Source: Mesotaenium endlicherianum (Eukaryota > Streptophyta > Zygnematophyceae > Zygnematales > Mesotaeniaceae). Taken from it: 64,000 bases of DNA. The notes under the pieces were generated by a model. That model saw only the letters and a program-made list of their open reading frames with translations, did no database searches and had not been told where the DNA came from. Location: assembly GCA_009602735.1 (NCBI GenBank), contig WELA01010281.1, positions 52,172-116,171 of the forward strand, in the 5' to 3' direction. Shown here piece after piece: positions 43,875 through 55,835 of the stretch. The position numbers and the translations under genes are program-made. The first letter of the stretch is position 1. Each line of letters starts with the position of its first letter.

Positions 43875-45279
43875 TTAACACTAGATGGCCTGGAGGTGCG
43901 CATATGGCCCATATGTCATTTTTTGGCCCAACTACTTGGCCCCCTAGCACATGCTCAAAATTCTTCAATATTTATCTGATATCTATGAAACTAATCTTAA
44001 ACGGTAGCCTCTATGACAAGGAGTCTACCATTAAATTGCGAGAAGCAACCGACAAATTGTGTGCATGGGAGGTCATTTTCTGTACATTTCAAAAATCATT
44101 TTTTTTGAATGAAGTAGCTCTGTTCAGCCCGAAATAGCTCCTTCTGTCTTGTGTGTCTTCTTGTATTCATGCCATGGCGGACGACAACAACTCTCGCGAC
44201 GTCTTACTAGGGTGCATGACCTTAGTACTGGTCGTGTTCTTTGGCCGGACATGGGCGTATGACCATTTTAAGAATGATTGTGAGGACATTTTCTTAGGTG
44301 GAGATGTGAAGAAGAAGTGTGAGCCGAAGAAAGGGCAAGAGGATAGTTATACTCTTTTCTTCCCTCATGACAAGTGTGGACCCAAGTATGTGAAGTTTTT
44401 TCTTGTGGCAAACCTAAGGAATTTTACCGTGGACTTTAAGAAGGTTGGTGTAGGTGTTTACAAGCGGATTTTCGAAGAGACTCTGTCAGATTCTCAGCTT
44501 AACTCTCAGGCGTTATTTTGAGAGTCTCAGACGACTATTCTTGACACTGAGATGCATGAGGAGGAAGAGCTCACTCCCCTCAGCTTAGGTGACAGCCATG
44601 CTACTGAATCCGAGGGCCCTAGAACACGAGGCAGGCCATCTGGAAGTAGGAACATCACTGCTCCTGCTTTCTGGAGCAAATTCATGACTAAGATTAAACA
44701 GGCTAGCAGGAGTGAGAAGGGTAAAGGTGTAGCATTAGATTCGGACTCTGATGCCAGCAGTGATCAGTCTGGACAGAGCTCTTCCGAAGAGGAAGAAGAT
44801 GACGATGTTCCAGTTGCTGTCAGCATGGTGGGAGTGGAGAACGAGGTGGAAGAGGCCCAGGAGGAAGAAGTGTGGGACTGGCAGCCAGCAGCTGCTGGAC
44901 ATTCCTACGATGAGGAGCTGTTGCAACTCAGTAAGAGCAATCACCATGGCCTTATTGGCATCTCTAACATAAGATTCCAAACTCTCTCTTCATTTGGAGT
45001 GTTTTGTTTACTCATGCCTATATAGCTGTTGAGACCAATAGATATGCCACTCTCAGTGGTGCCAAAAGTTGGCTGGCTGTTACTTGCACAGAATTAGTGA
45101 TATTTCATGGCTTGTGCATGGCTATGGGGCTGCATGCATTGCCAAGACTTAGTAAATATTGGCAAAAAGTGTGAAGGGCCCTCTTACTCTTCCTAGTTTT
45201 GGTAGGTTCATGAGTGGAAACAGATTCAAAGATATTAGAAGATCTTTTCATGTGAAGGACAATAGGAACAGAGATTGCT

Positions 45280-45782
45280 TGTAGTGAAACAGATAGATAA
45301 AGTACTTAGTAAAACAGAATACTTTAGCTATTCAAGACAAGGATCTTTGAACACAAGTGGTAGCTTCTTGAAAGAGAGATGGCTTCTTGAAAGTTAATAT
45401 ATTTCTGGATTTTGGCAAGTACAAGAGTGATTCTCGAATGTCTTTCTATGTTCTAGCTCTTGTTTATATACTTGCTACATAAGTAATTTCTAGGAAGGTG
45501 TATGTTGATGTGTTGGCACCCAACACATCCCAAAACTTGCCACCTCTTTCTAGAATAATGTACACATGTCCTTTTGACCTAAAAATGGCACATTTGACTT
45601 TTGCCACATGGAGTTCTTCTAGGTCTTTCCTCTAACTTCGAAAATGCCTTGGAAGGTTCAAAGGACATGAACCAAGTTACTAGAGTACCTATTCACACTT
45701 GACTCCACACAATACTACTCCAAATATATTTGAAAACATTAAAATATATGCAAACTAATATATAATAACTCAAATCACTACA
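45280..45782 (-). repeat. 3' LTR of chromovirus B
   Basis: 503 bp, TGTAGTGA..TCACTACA, followed by the C7 run of the PPT. Private changes include tttagc near 45325 and ttctcg near 45433. Confidence 0.95.
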
Positions 45783-46551
45783 TCACCCCCCCGATAGAAA
45801 AAGCGACGTCTCGGCGCGTCAAGTCAGGTCTTACACATGTGGAGCAAACTAGTCAACAGTTTCAAGTCAGATGCCACACATGTGAAGAGGACTAGTCAAA
45901 GGCGCCAAGTCAGGTGCTACACATGTAAGGTAGACTAGGCAAGGTCGTAGGTGGTGTGACCTTATTGGCTAGCCTACTCCTTAATGATAAAGAAAATTGT
46001 ACAAGTTGGCCCAGAATCTGCCACGAACTCAAAAATTCATAGCGGCCACAGAACTGCTCCAAATCTGAAAATTCGAGTGCCAGACGGACCGCGTCGGAGA
46101 ACTCTACCGGGTCACCAAATTTGAGAGCATTCTCATTTCTGGAGTGTCGTTGAGAGCTGAGAGAGTAGGCACTCCTCCAAATCTGTGCAGAAACTTCTGA
46201 AAATCATAAGTCCTTCTATACTTCTCCAAATTCTGCAAACTAAGTCTCAAACTGGGCGCTGTAAGATGTTCTACCAGAGTCTTGAGTTTCAGAGCATTCC
46301 AAGTTCAGGGGAGGGCACAATGTCAGAAGGCATATTCTGCCCTAACAATGCCAGCAGCCTGACCCCCTTCTACTTAGAGCATCATATCTCTCTCACCAGT
46401 GCTCCAAATTGAGCAAACTTGGACTCTAAATGACCGGCTACTCATGGACTACAGCCAGGTAAATTTTCAGAATTTATTATGCAGAGACCTATTACCAGTA
46501 GCAGTTTTAGTTTTCTGTCCAGAAACTGCGAGAAGAGAAGAGTGTCTAATG
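45783..46551 (-). other. 3' non-coding region of chromovirus B
   Basis: Same as 12112-12880, including three 43-bp tandem units at 45819-45947 and the G-rich PPT. Confidence 0.75.
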
Positions 46552-49500
46552 TCAATTTTTCCTCTTTCTTGTTCTTGCAGGCTGCCTCCAAGGGGTCTTC
46601 TGCTGCTTCTTGATGGTGGCAGGCTGCCTCCCTGAAGTCTTCGGGCTTCTAGTAGAGAGACTTGGGGCTGGTCCAAGATGGGGGTTGGCGGCATGGAAGC
46701 GCTTCAACTTTCTCTGAACTTTGTCAAGGTAGTGCGCCGCCACCCAACTATTCTCCGAATCTGGATATCCTTTCCACTTGATCAAGTATTGCTGCTGTCT
46801 CCTGAAATTTCTCATAGCCACTATGTCTTCCACTTCGTACTCCAAATGATCATCCACTATTGTTGGGGCTGGTGGGGTTGTCACACGTCCTGGGAACTTG
46901 TTGTCGGGTTGCACATATGGCTTGAAGAGGGAAGCGTGGAATACGGGGTCGATGTGCATAGTCTGGGGAAGTTCTAGCTTGAAAGCAACGGGGTTGACTT
47001 GCTGGATAATCTTGAAGGGTCCCAAATACTTGGGAGAGAACTTGCTGCCGGCAGGCCTGTTGTTCAGGGAAATGTTCTTGGATGATAGTAACACGTTGTC
47101 ACCCACTCTGTACGTAATTTCTCTTCTGGATCTGTTCGCCACTCTTGCTTGAGCATCTTGCGCGTGTTGTAGAGCTTTCTTCGCTGCTGTAAGGGCTGCT
47201 TCTAATGTCTCCATAAAATCTGTGGCTGCAGGTACTTCATCATGGCCAGCCGTGAAGCTCAGTGGCGTGGTCGGATGGAAGCCATAGTTGAGGAAGAATG
47301 GGGACTCTTGGGTAGAGGCCTGCGTAGTGTTGTTGTAGGCAAACTCGAGGGGGGTCAAGTACATGTCCCAGTCTTGCTCGAGGGTAGACACGTAGGCCTT
47401 TAGAGAGGTCTTTAGGGTACGATTCATACGCTCGGTTTGCCCATCTGATTGTGGGTGGTAGGCAGTAGACATATCCAGCGATGTACCCAAGTTCTTGAAG
47501 AGATTTTTCCAGAAATGGCTTGTGAATCTTGGATCTCTATCTGACACAATTCTTGATGGTAGTCCATGGAGTCGGAAGATGTTGTCAAAGATGAGTCTTG
47601 CAAGTTGTGGTGCTGTAGCCTTAGTCGTCGTGGGAATAAAATGAGCCATCTTGGTAAGTCTGTCCACCACCGTGAGTATTGCATTATGGCCTCGAGGTGT
47701 CACGGGCAAGTCCACGATAAGGTCCATTGAGATGTCCGTCCATTGTCTTTCGGGGATTGGTAGTGGTTGGAGGAGTCCTCCCGCCTTTTGCGATGATGGC
47801 TTGATTCTTTGGCATGTGTCACAGCTCCTGCAGTACTCCTTGACTTGCTTAGACATGCCTGGCCAACAATAAGTCCTAGCTAGAACGCCCGTGGTCCTTA
47901 GGATTCCAAAGTGTCCTCCAAGAGGGTTGTCGTGTGCTTCTCGTAGAAGCAAGAGCCGGAGGTCTATGTCATTAGGAACACATCTCTGGCCCGTATCTTG
48001 CCTCACCCAATAATTGCCTTCTTGCTTCTTGCATGGGTCCAAGGCTGCTTCTCCGTTCTTGTAGTAAGGGTCTCTTTCATAGGCGGCTGAAAATCGAGCT
48101 TCCAGATCTGTCTTCAGGGATACCATCACTGCATTTAATTGCAGTCTTGAGAGGGGGTCAGCCGGGTTTGTCTTGCCGGGCTGGTACTGAATCGTGATGT
48201 TGTATTGTTGCAAGTATCCGCTCCATCTTGCTTGTCTCCTTGAGAGATACGGCTGCGTTTGGAGGTGCTTTAACGCCTCGTGGTCCGTGGTGACCAGTAC
48301 TTTGCGTCCTTCAACGTAGCAGCGCCAAACCTTCAAGGCATGTACAATCGCCAATGCCTCTCGCTCCGTGGTTGTATAATTTTGCTCGGCTGGATTTAGC
48401 TTCCTTGACTCGTAGGCGATGGGCTGCAGTCCCTTGCCTTGGTCTTGAAGCAGGATTGCTCCTATTGCATAGGAAGATGCATCGGTGATGACGTGGAAGG
48501 GCCAATCTGGGTTTGGACTTGGGAGTGTGAGCACCGGGGATGTGGTCAATCTTCGCTTTAACTCTTGAAATGCCTCTTCCTCTTTCTCGGTCCATGTATA
48601 TAGCCTGTCCTTCTTGAGTAGATCTGTCAGGGGGGCTGCTATGTGCGAGAAGCCTTGGATGAATTTTCTGTACCAATTGGCAAATCCCAAGAATGACTGG
48701 AGTTCTTTCTTGGTCGTGGGGGTTGGCCATTCCTCCACCACCGTGGTCTTCTTGGGGTCTATCTTGATGCCATCAGCAGTCACGTGGAGACCTAGGAACT
48801 CCACTTCTTGTTTGGCAAACTCGCATTTTGACTCCTTCGCAAACAGCTTGTTTTGCTTCAATACTTCAAGGACTTCTTTCAAGTGTCTCGCATGCTCTTC
48901 AAGGGTCTTGCTGTAGATAAGGATGTCATCGATGAATACCACCACAAATCTGTCCAACATGGGCTGAAATATGGTGTTCATCATAGTCATGAAAGTTGCT
49001 GGCGCGTTGGTGAGTCCAAATGGCAGGACCATGAACTCAAAATGTCCATATCTTGTCCTGAATGCCGTCTTCTCTATGTCCGGTTCTGCGATGCGAATCT
49101 GGTGGTAGCCGCTCCGTAAGTCAATCTTCGTGAAGTACTTGGCTCCAACCAGCCGGTCCATGAGCTCATCCATGCGCGGCAGCGGGTATCGATTCTTGAT
49201 GGTGATCTTGTTGAGGGCGCGATAGTCCACACACATCCTCAAGGTACCATCTTTCTTCTTGACAAATAGCACCGGGGCTCCAAATGGCGACTTGCTAGGT
49301 CGAATGAAGCCATGCTCCAGTAGCTCCTTGATTTGCTTCTTGACTTCGTCTAGCTCCGTGTATGACATTTTGAACGTAGGCCGAGAGATGGGCTTGCTTC
49401 CGGGCTCCAACTCTATCTTGTGGTCTACGAATCTTTTGGGGGGTAGGCCCTTGGGCAATTCCGGGGAGAACACTTCTTTGTAGTCCTCTAAGACTTCTTG

Positions 49501-50217
49501 TATCTCCTTGGGAACGGGGCTGCCTTCTTGACTCTCGATGTCTTTCTTGATGTCTTTTGGCGTGATCAAGGCCAAAAGAAGCTCGTGTCCCTTCCTCACA
49601 AGTCTCTTGAGTTGGAGGGCGGACAATAGTATCTCGTGTGCCGGCTTCTGGATGTCTTGGGTCTGGATATTCTGGATTGCGCGCAAAATACAGATTCTTG
49701 AAGTGATGTCATTCTTGATCTTGATAGTACCGGTCCTCCAATCAACTTGGGGGTTGTGCTTGGTCAACCAAGGCGTCCCTAGGATGACGTCGTACTTGCC
49801 CAATTGCATGGGGGAGAACACTACTCTATCCTTGAAGGACTTGATAGAGAGTGCCAAGGGGTACGTCTTCTTGGAAGGGGTAGTATAGGAGAATCCATCG
49901 GGCATCATAATCTCCTCGTCGTGGTCAAGAGTTCGCATAGTAATACCGTGCTTGGTGGCAAAATCTGCAGCAATGAAGTTGCCTTGAGCTCCGCTATCCA
50001 CCAAGATGTGGACCTTCTCTCCTCCAAGGTAACCTCTCAAACTCATTGGGGCTGGAACGTCGTCTTCAACGGGGGTCTCCACCTCACTTGGCGTGTTGCC
50101 TTCTCGTGAAGTGGGTCTTGGGGTGGTAGGCTCCTGGCCTACCGGCGCTGTCCGTTTTTTGACAACTTTTTGGGGCATGAAAGTGCACGATGGCCCTTTT
50201 CCTTGCAATAAAAGCAT
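46552..50217 (-). CDS. pol: Chromovirus B pol polyprotein
   Basis: 1,221 codons, open throughout, with protease, RT (VFIDDIL), RNase H, HHCC-DDE integrase and chromodomain as in copy A. Only a few residues differ between the copies, such as [10 protein letters not shown] here against [20 protein letters not shown] against [10 protein letters not shown], and PNDIDLRL against PNDLDLRL. Expression should depend on the -1 frameshift at 50154-50160. The intact motifs make this copy a candidate for activity. Confidence 0.95.
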   Translation of the reverse strand: MLLLQGKGPSCTFMPQKVVKKRTAPVGQEPTTPRPTSREGNTPSEVETPVEDDVPAPMSLRGYLGGEKVHILVDSGAQGNFIAADFATKHGITMRTLDHDEEIMMPDGFSYTTPSKKTYPLALSIKSFKDRVVFSPMQLGKYDVILGTPWLTKHNPQVDWRTGTIKIKNDITSRICILRAIQNIQTQDIQKPAHEILLSALQLKRLVRKGHELLLALITPKDIKKDIESQEGSPVPKEIQEVLEDYKEVFSPELPKGLPPKRFVDHKIELEPGSKPISRPTFKMSYTELDEVKKQIKELLEHGFIRPSKSPFGAPVLFVKKKDGTLRMCVDYRALNKITIKNRYPLPRMDELMDRLVGAKYFTKIDLRSGYHQIRIAEPDIEKTAFRTRYGHFEFMVLPFGLTNAPATFMTMMNTIFQPMLDRFVVVFIDDILIYSKTLEEHARHLKEVLEVLKQNKLFAKESKCEFAKQEVEFLGLHVTADGIKIDPKKTTVVEEWPTPTTKKELQSFLGFANWYRKFIQGFSHIAAPLTDLLKKDRLYTWTEKEEEAFQELKRRLTTSPVLTLPSPNPDWPFHVITDASSYAIGAILLQDQGKGLQPIAYESRKLNPAEQNYTTTEREALAIVHALKVWRCYVEGRKVLVTTDHEALKHLQTQPYLSRRQARWSGYLQQYNITIQYQPGKTNPADPLSRLQLNAVMVSLKTDLEARFSAAYERDPYYKNGEAALDPCKKQEGNYWVRQDTGQRCVPNDIDLRLLLLREAHDNPLGGHFGILRTTGVLARTYCWPGMSKQVKEYCRSCDTCQRIKPSSQKAGGLLQPLPIPERQWTDISMDLIVDLPVTPRGHNAILTVVDRLTKMAHFIPTTTKATAPQLARLIFDNIFRLHGLPSRIVSDRDPRFTSHFWKNLFKNLGTSLDMSTAYHPQSDGQTERMNRTLKTSLKAYVSTLEQDWDMYLTPLEFAYNNTTQASTQESPFFLNYGFHPTTPLSFTAGHDEVPAATDFMETLEAALTAAKKALQHAQDAQARVANRSRREITYRVGDNVLLSSKNISLNNRPAGSKFSPKYLGPFKIIQQVNPVAFKLELPQTMHIDPVFHASLFKPYVQPDNKFPGRVTTPPAPTIVDDHLEYEVEDIVAMRNFRRQQQYLIKWKGYPDSENSWVAAHYLDKVQRKLKRFHAANPHLGPAPSLSTRSPKTSGRQPATIKKQQKTPWRQPARTRKRKN
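50125..50160 (-). promoter_or_regulatory. -1 frameshift signal of chromovirus B
   Basis: Heptamer AAAAAAC at 50160-50154 in the gag frame, a ten-base spacer, then the 7-bp stem with 5-nt loop at 50143-50125. Identical to copy A. Confidence 0.8.
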
Positions 50218-51419
50218 AGTCCAGCCGTCATGAGAGCTTCTTTTTCAGCCGGGGAGAGTCTTGCTTTCACTCCTTGCTGGTTTCTTGCATCATAAGTGTC
50301 ATTGGAGGGTCTTCCACTCTTCCGGGCAGCCGCGGGGTCCCTTTTAATAACTCCGATTTCCATGGGTGTGGGTCCAGATTCGGATGTGGAAGGGGCTGCG
50401 TACACCCGCGTCGTCGGTACCCGTGAAGATGAAGGCACGGAGTGCTTGAAATCCAAGGTATCCACCTTTTGGGCCACTTCAATGATCTTTGAGAAGTCCG
50501 TCAAGTCGCGTAACTCCACTTCCTTTGCCACCTTGGGTTTGAGGCCAAAGATGTAGCGGTCAATCTTCTCCTCGAGAGACATGTTGGGGATCTCAAGAGT
50601 GAGGGCGTGAAATCTGGATGTATACTCTTGAACGGACGTCGTTTGCTTGAGATGGTGGAGCTTTCCTCGGGCAATCTTCTCCGCATTGATGGGCATGAAT
50701 TGCTTCTTGAGGGCCTCACGAAAATCTGCCCATCTTGCATATGATGGTGGGGGCTCTTGGCCGAGCATGGGGTGCGCCATAGCTTGATATATAGCCGCTT
50801 GATAGTTACGCCACCATGATGTTGCTGCTCCTCTAAGTAAGGTAACGGCAAAGGGAACGTAGTCCTCCTCGGGTACTTCAAGGAATGCGAGGTACGTCTC
50901 CACTTGGTAGAGCCATAAATTCAGGTTGGCACCTTTCCCGGGGTTGAAAGTGTCGGGTTTGCCGGGCTTGATGAGTTTCCTTGCTCTCGTTGGCTCTTGT
51001 GGAGGCGCTTGAGCCGGGGCTGGATTTTGAGCATTGCTCGCAATAGGGGCAACCATGGCAGCCATAGCTTCTCTTGACGCTTGCACGGTTGCTTCATAGG
51101 TGGCCAAGCCCACTTGGTTGTGGACGGTCATTAGGAAGGCTGCCCACTCATTTGCGGGAACTCCTTGTGGTGGGGTCAACTTTGCTATAGCGGCTGCCAC
51201 GGGATTTGACGGTGCTCCTCCTTGTGGTGCTTCTTGTTGTTGCAGATTTCCTTGAGTAGGCTCTCCCATCGACGCTGGAGGAGGGTGTGCTCCTCCTTGT
51301 GGTGCTTCTTGTTGTTGCAGATTTTCTTGAGTGGGCTCTCCCATCGGCGCTGGAGGAGGGTGTCTTGGAGAGGAAGGGCTTCCTTCGAAAGCTTGCTGTT
51401 GGTCTTGAGGATCGGCCAT
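50139..51419 (-). CDS. gag: Chromovirus B gag
   Basis: 426 residues, matching copy A: Pro/Gln-rich duplicated N-terminus, capsid domain, and zinc knuckle [14 protein letters not shown] close to the end. The ATG at 51419 lies 24 bp after the PBS. It overlaps pol by 79 bp. Confidence 0.95.
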   Translation of the reverse strand: MADPQDQQQAFEGSPSSPRHPPPAPMGEPTQENLQQQEAPQGGAHPPPASMGEPTQGNLQQQEAPQGGAPSNPVAAAIAKLTPPQGVPANEWAAFLMTVHNQVGLATYEATVQASREAMAAMVAPIASNAQNPAPAQAPPQEPTRARKLIKPGKPDTFNPGKGANLNLWLYQVETYLAFLEVPEEDYVPFAVTLLRGAATSWWRNYQAAIYQAMAHPMLGQEPPPSYARWADFREALKKQFMPINAEKIARGKLHHLKQTTSVQEYTSRFHALTLEIPNMSLEEKIDRYIFGLKPKVAKEVELRDLTDFSKIIEVAQKVDTLDFKHSVPSSSRVPTTRVYAAPSTSESGPTPMEIGVIKRDPAAARKSGRPSNDTYDARNQQGVKARLSPAEKEALMTAGLCFYCKEKGHRALSCPKKLSKNGQRR

Positions 51420-51443
51420 CTTCTTGTGCTACCAAAGTGCCTA

Positions 51444-51455
51444 GCTCCGATACCA
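51444..51455 (-). other. Primer binding site of chromovirus B
   Basis: TGGTATCGGAGC on the element strand, one base inside the 5' LTR; tRNA-iMet type. Confidence 0.9.
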
Positions 51456-51456
51456 C

Positions 51457-51959
51457 TGTAGTGAAACAGATAGATAAAGTACTTAGTAAAACAGAATACT
51501 TTATCTATTCAAGACAAGGATCTTTGAACACAAGTGGTAGCTTCTTGAAAGAGAGATGGCTTCTTGAAAGTTAATATATTTCTGGATTTTGGCAAGTACA
51601 AGAGTGATTCTGGAATGTCTTTCTATGTTCTAGCTCTTGTTTATATACTTGCTACATAAGTAATTTCTAGGAAGGTGTATGTTGATGTGTTGGCACCCAA
51701 CACATCCCAAAACTTGCCACCTCTTTCTAGAATAATGTACACATGTCCTTTTGACCTAAAAATGGCACATCTGACTTTTGCCACATGGAGCTCTTCTAGG
51801 TCTTTCCTCTAACTTTGAAAATGCCTTGGAAGGTTCAAAGGACATGAACCAAGTTACTAGAGTACCTATTCACACTTGACTCCACACAATACTACTCCAA
51901 ATATATTTGAAAACATTAAAATATATGCGAACTAATATATAATAACACAAATCACTACA
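51457..51959 (-). repeat. 5' LTR of chromovirus B
   Basis: 503 bp with the same ends as the other three LTRs. Private changes include gagctc near 51789, ctttga near 51815 and aacacaaat near 51945. Confidence 0.95.
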
Positions 51960-52993
51960 TTGCTTTTCTAGAAACTCTAGAGAGAAAAAATCGTGGCAAG
52001 TGTAGCCTTTCACAAATTTTTGCCACAAGACATTTATGCGTGCAAGACAATGGTGACGGACAGGATGCGATGCGTAGTGTGTACAGCTGGCACTATTGGG
52101 CATCGTGCATCTGGCTTGAGAGCTCCTAAGGTTCACTTCATGTGCGAGCCTTGCAATGTATTTTTGTGCCCTTCTAAGTGCTTTCAGAGGTATCACACAG
52201 AGAGGCAGATAGACCACCTTGATGTTGGAGATAAAAGGGAGGTCAGGGATCGGGGGCAGAAGTAGGCGATAACGCACATATTTTGTCGATTTCACCAAAT
52301 TGCTATTATTTGCTATAACAATTTCAATTGCTGTTTATTATGTCTATAAAGTAATAGTATGACTATGCTTGGCCTTCTTGTATTGAATGTATTTTTTGTT
52401 TTGTTGAAAATAAAAAACTACTCCTGTTTGCCCCTAAAATATGCTGAAATGACTTATTTAACTCATTTTTTGATTTTAAAAAGATAAATAAACACTTCTA
52501 GAAACATTGCTACCTTATATAGTATAATATTAAATTTGGTATTCAAAGATCTTGTATTGAGCTTGATAGAGTATGGTTTGTGAAGCTGATAATACCTTTC
52601 TTGTTGGGCCGTGCAAAAAGCAGGGGGCCAAATAAAACCCCCAGTTCCCAAATGCTACAACTCCTAGGATATTAGGACTATAAATCTGAAATTTTGTAAG
52701 TACACTTCTAACCAATATAAGAAACTGTGGAAAAAATCAGAACCTCTAGAATCCAGTCAATTGCGTGTGGTATCAATCAAAATATGCAATTTTGTATATT
52801 GTTTTTTTGGAAACAAGTTTTGAAGTCTTCCGGGTAGAAGAAAGATTTCCTTGGGAAAAAAAAAGCATAGTGACCTACATTGTGATATGACCTTCTAGAA
52901 TCTTTAAGAGACAAGTCATTTGGATCAGTAATGAGCTTTGAAGGTAGTTGTTGGGCCAAAGAGCATACATTCCGTTGGGCTATCTAGTGTTAA

Positions 52994-53790
52994 GGTGGCT
53001 ATTAGTTTTCCTTCCATGCAAGTGTCTATTGATCTAGTCACAATTGTTCATGGTGTATTATGGCTTGTCATCTTGAACAGGGATCACTTGCCTACTGAGC
53101 CATTTTGTCCTTGATTGTTTGAGAGCGATCAATGTAAGAGGTTTTTTTATGAGGTTCGCTCTTTGATGAGGAACCAACCTGAATTTGATATAGTCCAGCT
53201 TCTGGGTTTAGTTTGCAGACTTCATACGCAGGCAGCCATTCTTGCGGACAAAAAATTTTGTATGCCTGATTTTGTGAGTAAGAAAGATTACAATCATTCA
53301 AACTATGTGATGGTGTCCTCGTATTCCCCCCAACATTTGTGGTTTGTATGCAGACGAAATCACAATTGTCCAAATGTTCCTTGTGCACCTTGGTGTAGAG
53401 CCTGTACTACAGCGTGGAGGTAAGTGGGCAGATCCACCTATTGAAAAGATGGAGCATGTTGTTTCTTTGGCATCTGAAGATGGCAATAAAGATCTTGATG
53501 GACCGGATATTGAGGAAGCAGAGTTCGACGACCATGGAGCTGAGGCCCTTCGGCCTGTATTATTTGTTGAAGCTGAGGATTTGTGCAATGAAATTCCGCA
53601 AACTGCAGATTGTGCTAGTGATATTGTGAATATCTCCAGCATTGTCTTGAACTTGTTTGAACTTGCATGCACTTCAGGGATAGTAGGTGATATTGCAACA
53701 GGTATTCAGCCATCAGCACCTTCTGCGTTTGTGGGAGTCTCGGCCTCCGTGCTTGGGCATGAAGAAGGTGAAGAAAGGTGAAGAAGCGAC
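52994..53790 (+). pseudogene. Degenerate unrecognised gene, 3' part
   Basis: Continues the gene split by PB-4. Long plus-strand frames include FESDQCKRFFYEVRSLMRNQ and an acidic stretch (53344-53781) with GADP-type linkers, ending EEGEER. A stop near 53118 and a frame change near 53350 break it. No family recognised. The shared strand and position on both sides of a clean TTAA insertion support one former gene. Confidence 0.35.
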
Positions 53791-53852
53791 ATGAAGTATC
53801 ACAGGCTTGTGTCCCTCCATCCCCTGCTGTTCCGTCCCCAAATATTCCTATA

Positions 53853-54015
53853 TGTAATGAATCAGTATGTTGGTTAGAGAAAATATTCATTTATATATAA
53901 TAGTAAAGAAGTTCAGTCTACTGTATTGCAGTAATATTGAAGTCTGCTGAATTTCTAATACTTAATTTAATGACTCAGCCGGGAGCAGCAGGCTGACGTG
54001 AACTTACGTCAGCCA
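53853..54015 (+). repeat. FII LTR fragment in + orientation
   Basis: Starts with the full family terminus TGTAATGAATCAG and runs about 163 bp through the palindrome cluster (gggagcagcaggctgacg). It is then joined at about 54015 to the C-terminal part of an extra ORF in the opposite orientation. No PPT precedes it, so it is probably the outer edge of a 5' or solo LTR cut by deletion or inversion. Confidence 0.65.
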
Positions 54016-54019
54016 TTTG

Positions 54020-55383
54020 TCTGCTCTGTCTGACTGAGTCTCACCTCCTGGGGTGGGACTCCTTCTGCTGAAACTGCCCAGCCATTAGAGATCTGGGTCT
54101 CTGGGCGGGCTGGTATCCCCCAGCTGCTGCAGGGTTGCCTGTGCAAAGGCACTTTCAATCTGCTGTAGATTGGAGGATGTAGCGGGGGTCTGTGCCTCAG
54201 CAGGGCTAGACTCCTCTCCGGCGCCTTCCTCCTCTTTGTCCTCCTGTTCCTCTGAGACTTTTGGAGTCTCTTTGGTCATCTCAACCGTTCCCGAGAAAAA
54301 AGTATCCCACTGACCTCCCCCTTTTGGGTGCAGGTGGGAGTTGCTGAGTCCTCACCGCATACAGGTCTTTCTCCCCTTGCTTACTTGCCCATTTGGCATA
54401 AGCGTGCTTCCCTTTAGAGAAAGAATCTCTAGCCCTGGTCCTATCCTCTTGTGTCTCCTGACTCATGCAGTCTCTGACTCCATCCAGTGGTGGATCCCAT
54501 GCTGCAACGTGAGGTGGCAACACTATCTTCCCCTGCAAATCTGCCAGGAAATCGTCTTCCTGAGCTCTGTCATTTTGCGGGTCCTTCATGGTGATGGTCA
54601 TCTAGCGCCAATCAGTGGGCTGTAGAAAGAAAGCAGGATCCGTCCTCTTCAAAGAACACGAGTACAAATGACCTGCGAAATCCAACTGGCTGGTCTCCCT
54701 TGCCAAAAAGTCCCAGCCTCTTCTCTCCACCTCGTTTTACATGGCCTTGAACCGGTTGTGGGAAGTGGCATCCTTGAAGCTGTCTGTATGCATAGGGATC
54801 AACCTGATGACCCTGTTTGTGCTCCAGATCCCAAGTATTGGCACCGCTTCAGATTCACCTATTTGGGCCAATGCTTTGGCCTCCCATATTGTATATCCCA
54901 CCATCCTGGCATAGTCGTGGTACAGTAGAAGCCCTGTGCTGACCTCTATGTACTTGTCAAAACTTTGGGACGTCTCCCCTTCCCGCTGCATTATGTCCCT
55001 CTGTGACTCACTTCGGCTTCTCTGGGCGTACTTGAAGGCTTCCTCCAAAAGCTCAAAGTCCTTGCCCATCACCGTGTAACGCTAGCATTTGATTTTCCTC
55101 TGTTCCTCCTCAGCCTGCTGCTTCCACCTCTCCTCAGCCAACCTTTGTTCCTCCGCCTTCTTGGCTTCCTCTGCAGCTTTTTTTCCTGCTCCTCCAGTCT
55201 CAACCTGGCCTGTTCTACCTCCTCCTTCCTCTTCTGAGCCTCCCGCTGTAGTCGGAGTCGCTCTGATTCGCGAGAAGAGATGGAGGATGATTTGATGTCG
55301 CCATGGAACTCCTTGTACTCCGCCTGCGCCTCGTTCGCCCTTCTTTTCCTCTTGAGTTCAGACAATTGAGTCATCCTGCTCAT
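54020..55383 (-). pseudogene. FII-5 extra ORF
   Basis: Third substantial copy of the accessory ORF: MSRMTQLSELKRKRRANE at 55383, coiled coil, a frameshift near 55190, then MGKDFELLEEAFKYAQ, DKYIEVSTGLLLYHDYARMV and IWSTNRVIRLIPMHTDS (about 55070-54740), the acidic/basic middle (54601-54281) and the EEGAGEESSPAEA region. The C-terminal MPVYV block is lost at the junction with the inverted LTR. Block order and spacing agree with 7735-9413. Confidence 0.62.
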
Positions 55384-55835
55384 TCATACCACAGTGGAGT
55401 TAGTGTGGTCATGATATCATGCACACGATCAAGTACCTTGACACGTAAGAACAAAGTAGAGGAAGTTGTAGCATGCAATACCTGGTGGAAGTAAATTGAA
55501 AGTGTGAGTGTGCTTGAGAGAGAAGTGAGTGTGAGCGCAGTTTAGTGTGGAGGATGGATATGCAACGGCAATCGGCAATCGGCTAGTTTCTGAGACGTTT
55601 ATCCCACTCCCTCCAACTTAATGTGTACGGTGGGTTGCCTGTTTCAACTGTAACTGGGCTTCCTGTCACAACTGTCACTCCCTGTTAACTACTATCACTT
55701 TCTGTCACTAACTATCACTTTAGGCCACGTTTGGTCACATTTTCCTTCCAACTTAATGGAGACAAGACCTCTTGTCACCTTCCCATGTCAACTAAAATGA
55801 TAGTTAGGGAGGTTTCTTAGCCTCGCGAAAGTAAA
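55384..55835 (-). other. FII-5 spacer before the extra ORF with PPT-like boxes
   Basis: Complements of the purine tract occur at 55609-55621 and 55744-55756, as in FII-2. Between them lies a run of actgtcac/actatcact words. No coding frame. Confidence 0.5.

Larger units (their letters stand above)
45280..51959 (-). mobile_element. Chromovirus copy B, near intact
   Basis: A 6,680-bp sister of copy A with the same gene order, PBS, frameshift signal and PPT. It is flanked by a perfect 5-bp duplication TTGCT (45275-45279 and 51960-51964). Its two LTRs differ at about seven positions (1.4 percent), more than those of copy A. Gag and pol frames are fully open. Confidence 0.96.
44174..52265 (+). 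pseudogene. PB-4 piggyBac transposase, split by chromovirus B
   Basis: Starts at ATG 44174 (MADDNNSRDVLLGCM). The N-terminal domain (FGRTWAYDHFKNDCED) is followed by an in-frame TGA near 44519, a GRPSGSR AT-hook-like motif, an acidic linker and the DDE_Tnp_1_7 start. A small deletion near 45022 breaks the frame. The retrotransposon inserted at 45280 in the RNRDCFSRNSRE-equivalent segment. After 51965 the frame resumes, then jumps to the C-terminal zinc-binding segment CVVCTAGTIGHR..CEPCNVFLCPSKC (about 52068-52196). The catalytic aspartates are absent. Confidence 0.85.
43879..52989 (+). mobile_element. piggyBac-type transposon PB-4 containing chromovirus B
   Basis: Starts CACTAGATGGCC and ends GGGCTATCTAGTG, with TTAA at 43875-43878 and 52990-52993. 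Without the nested retrotransposon and its 5-bp duplication it is about 2.43 kb. It carries a fragmented transposase. Compared with PB-1 and PB-3 it lacks most of the central catalytic region by an independent, larger deletion. Confidence 0.9.
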
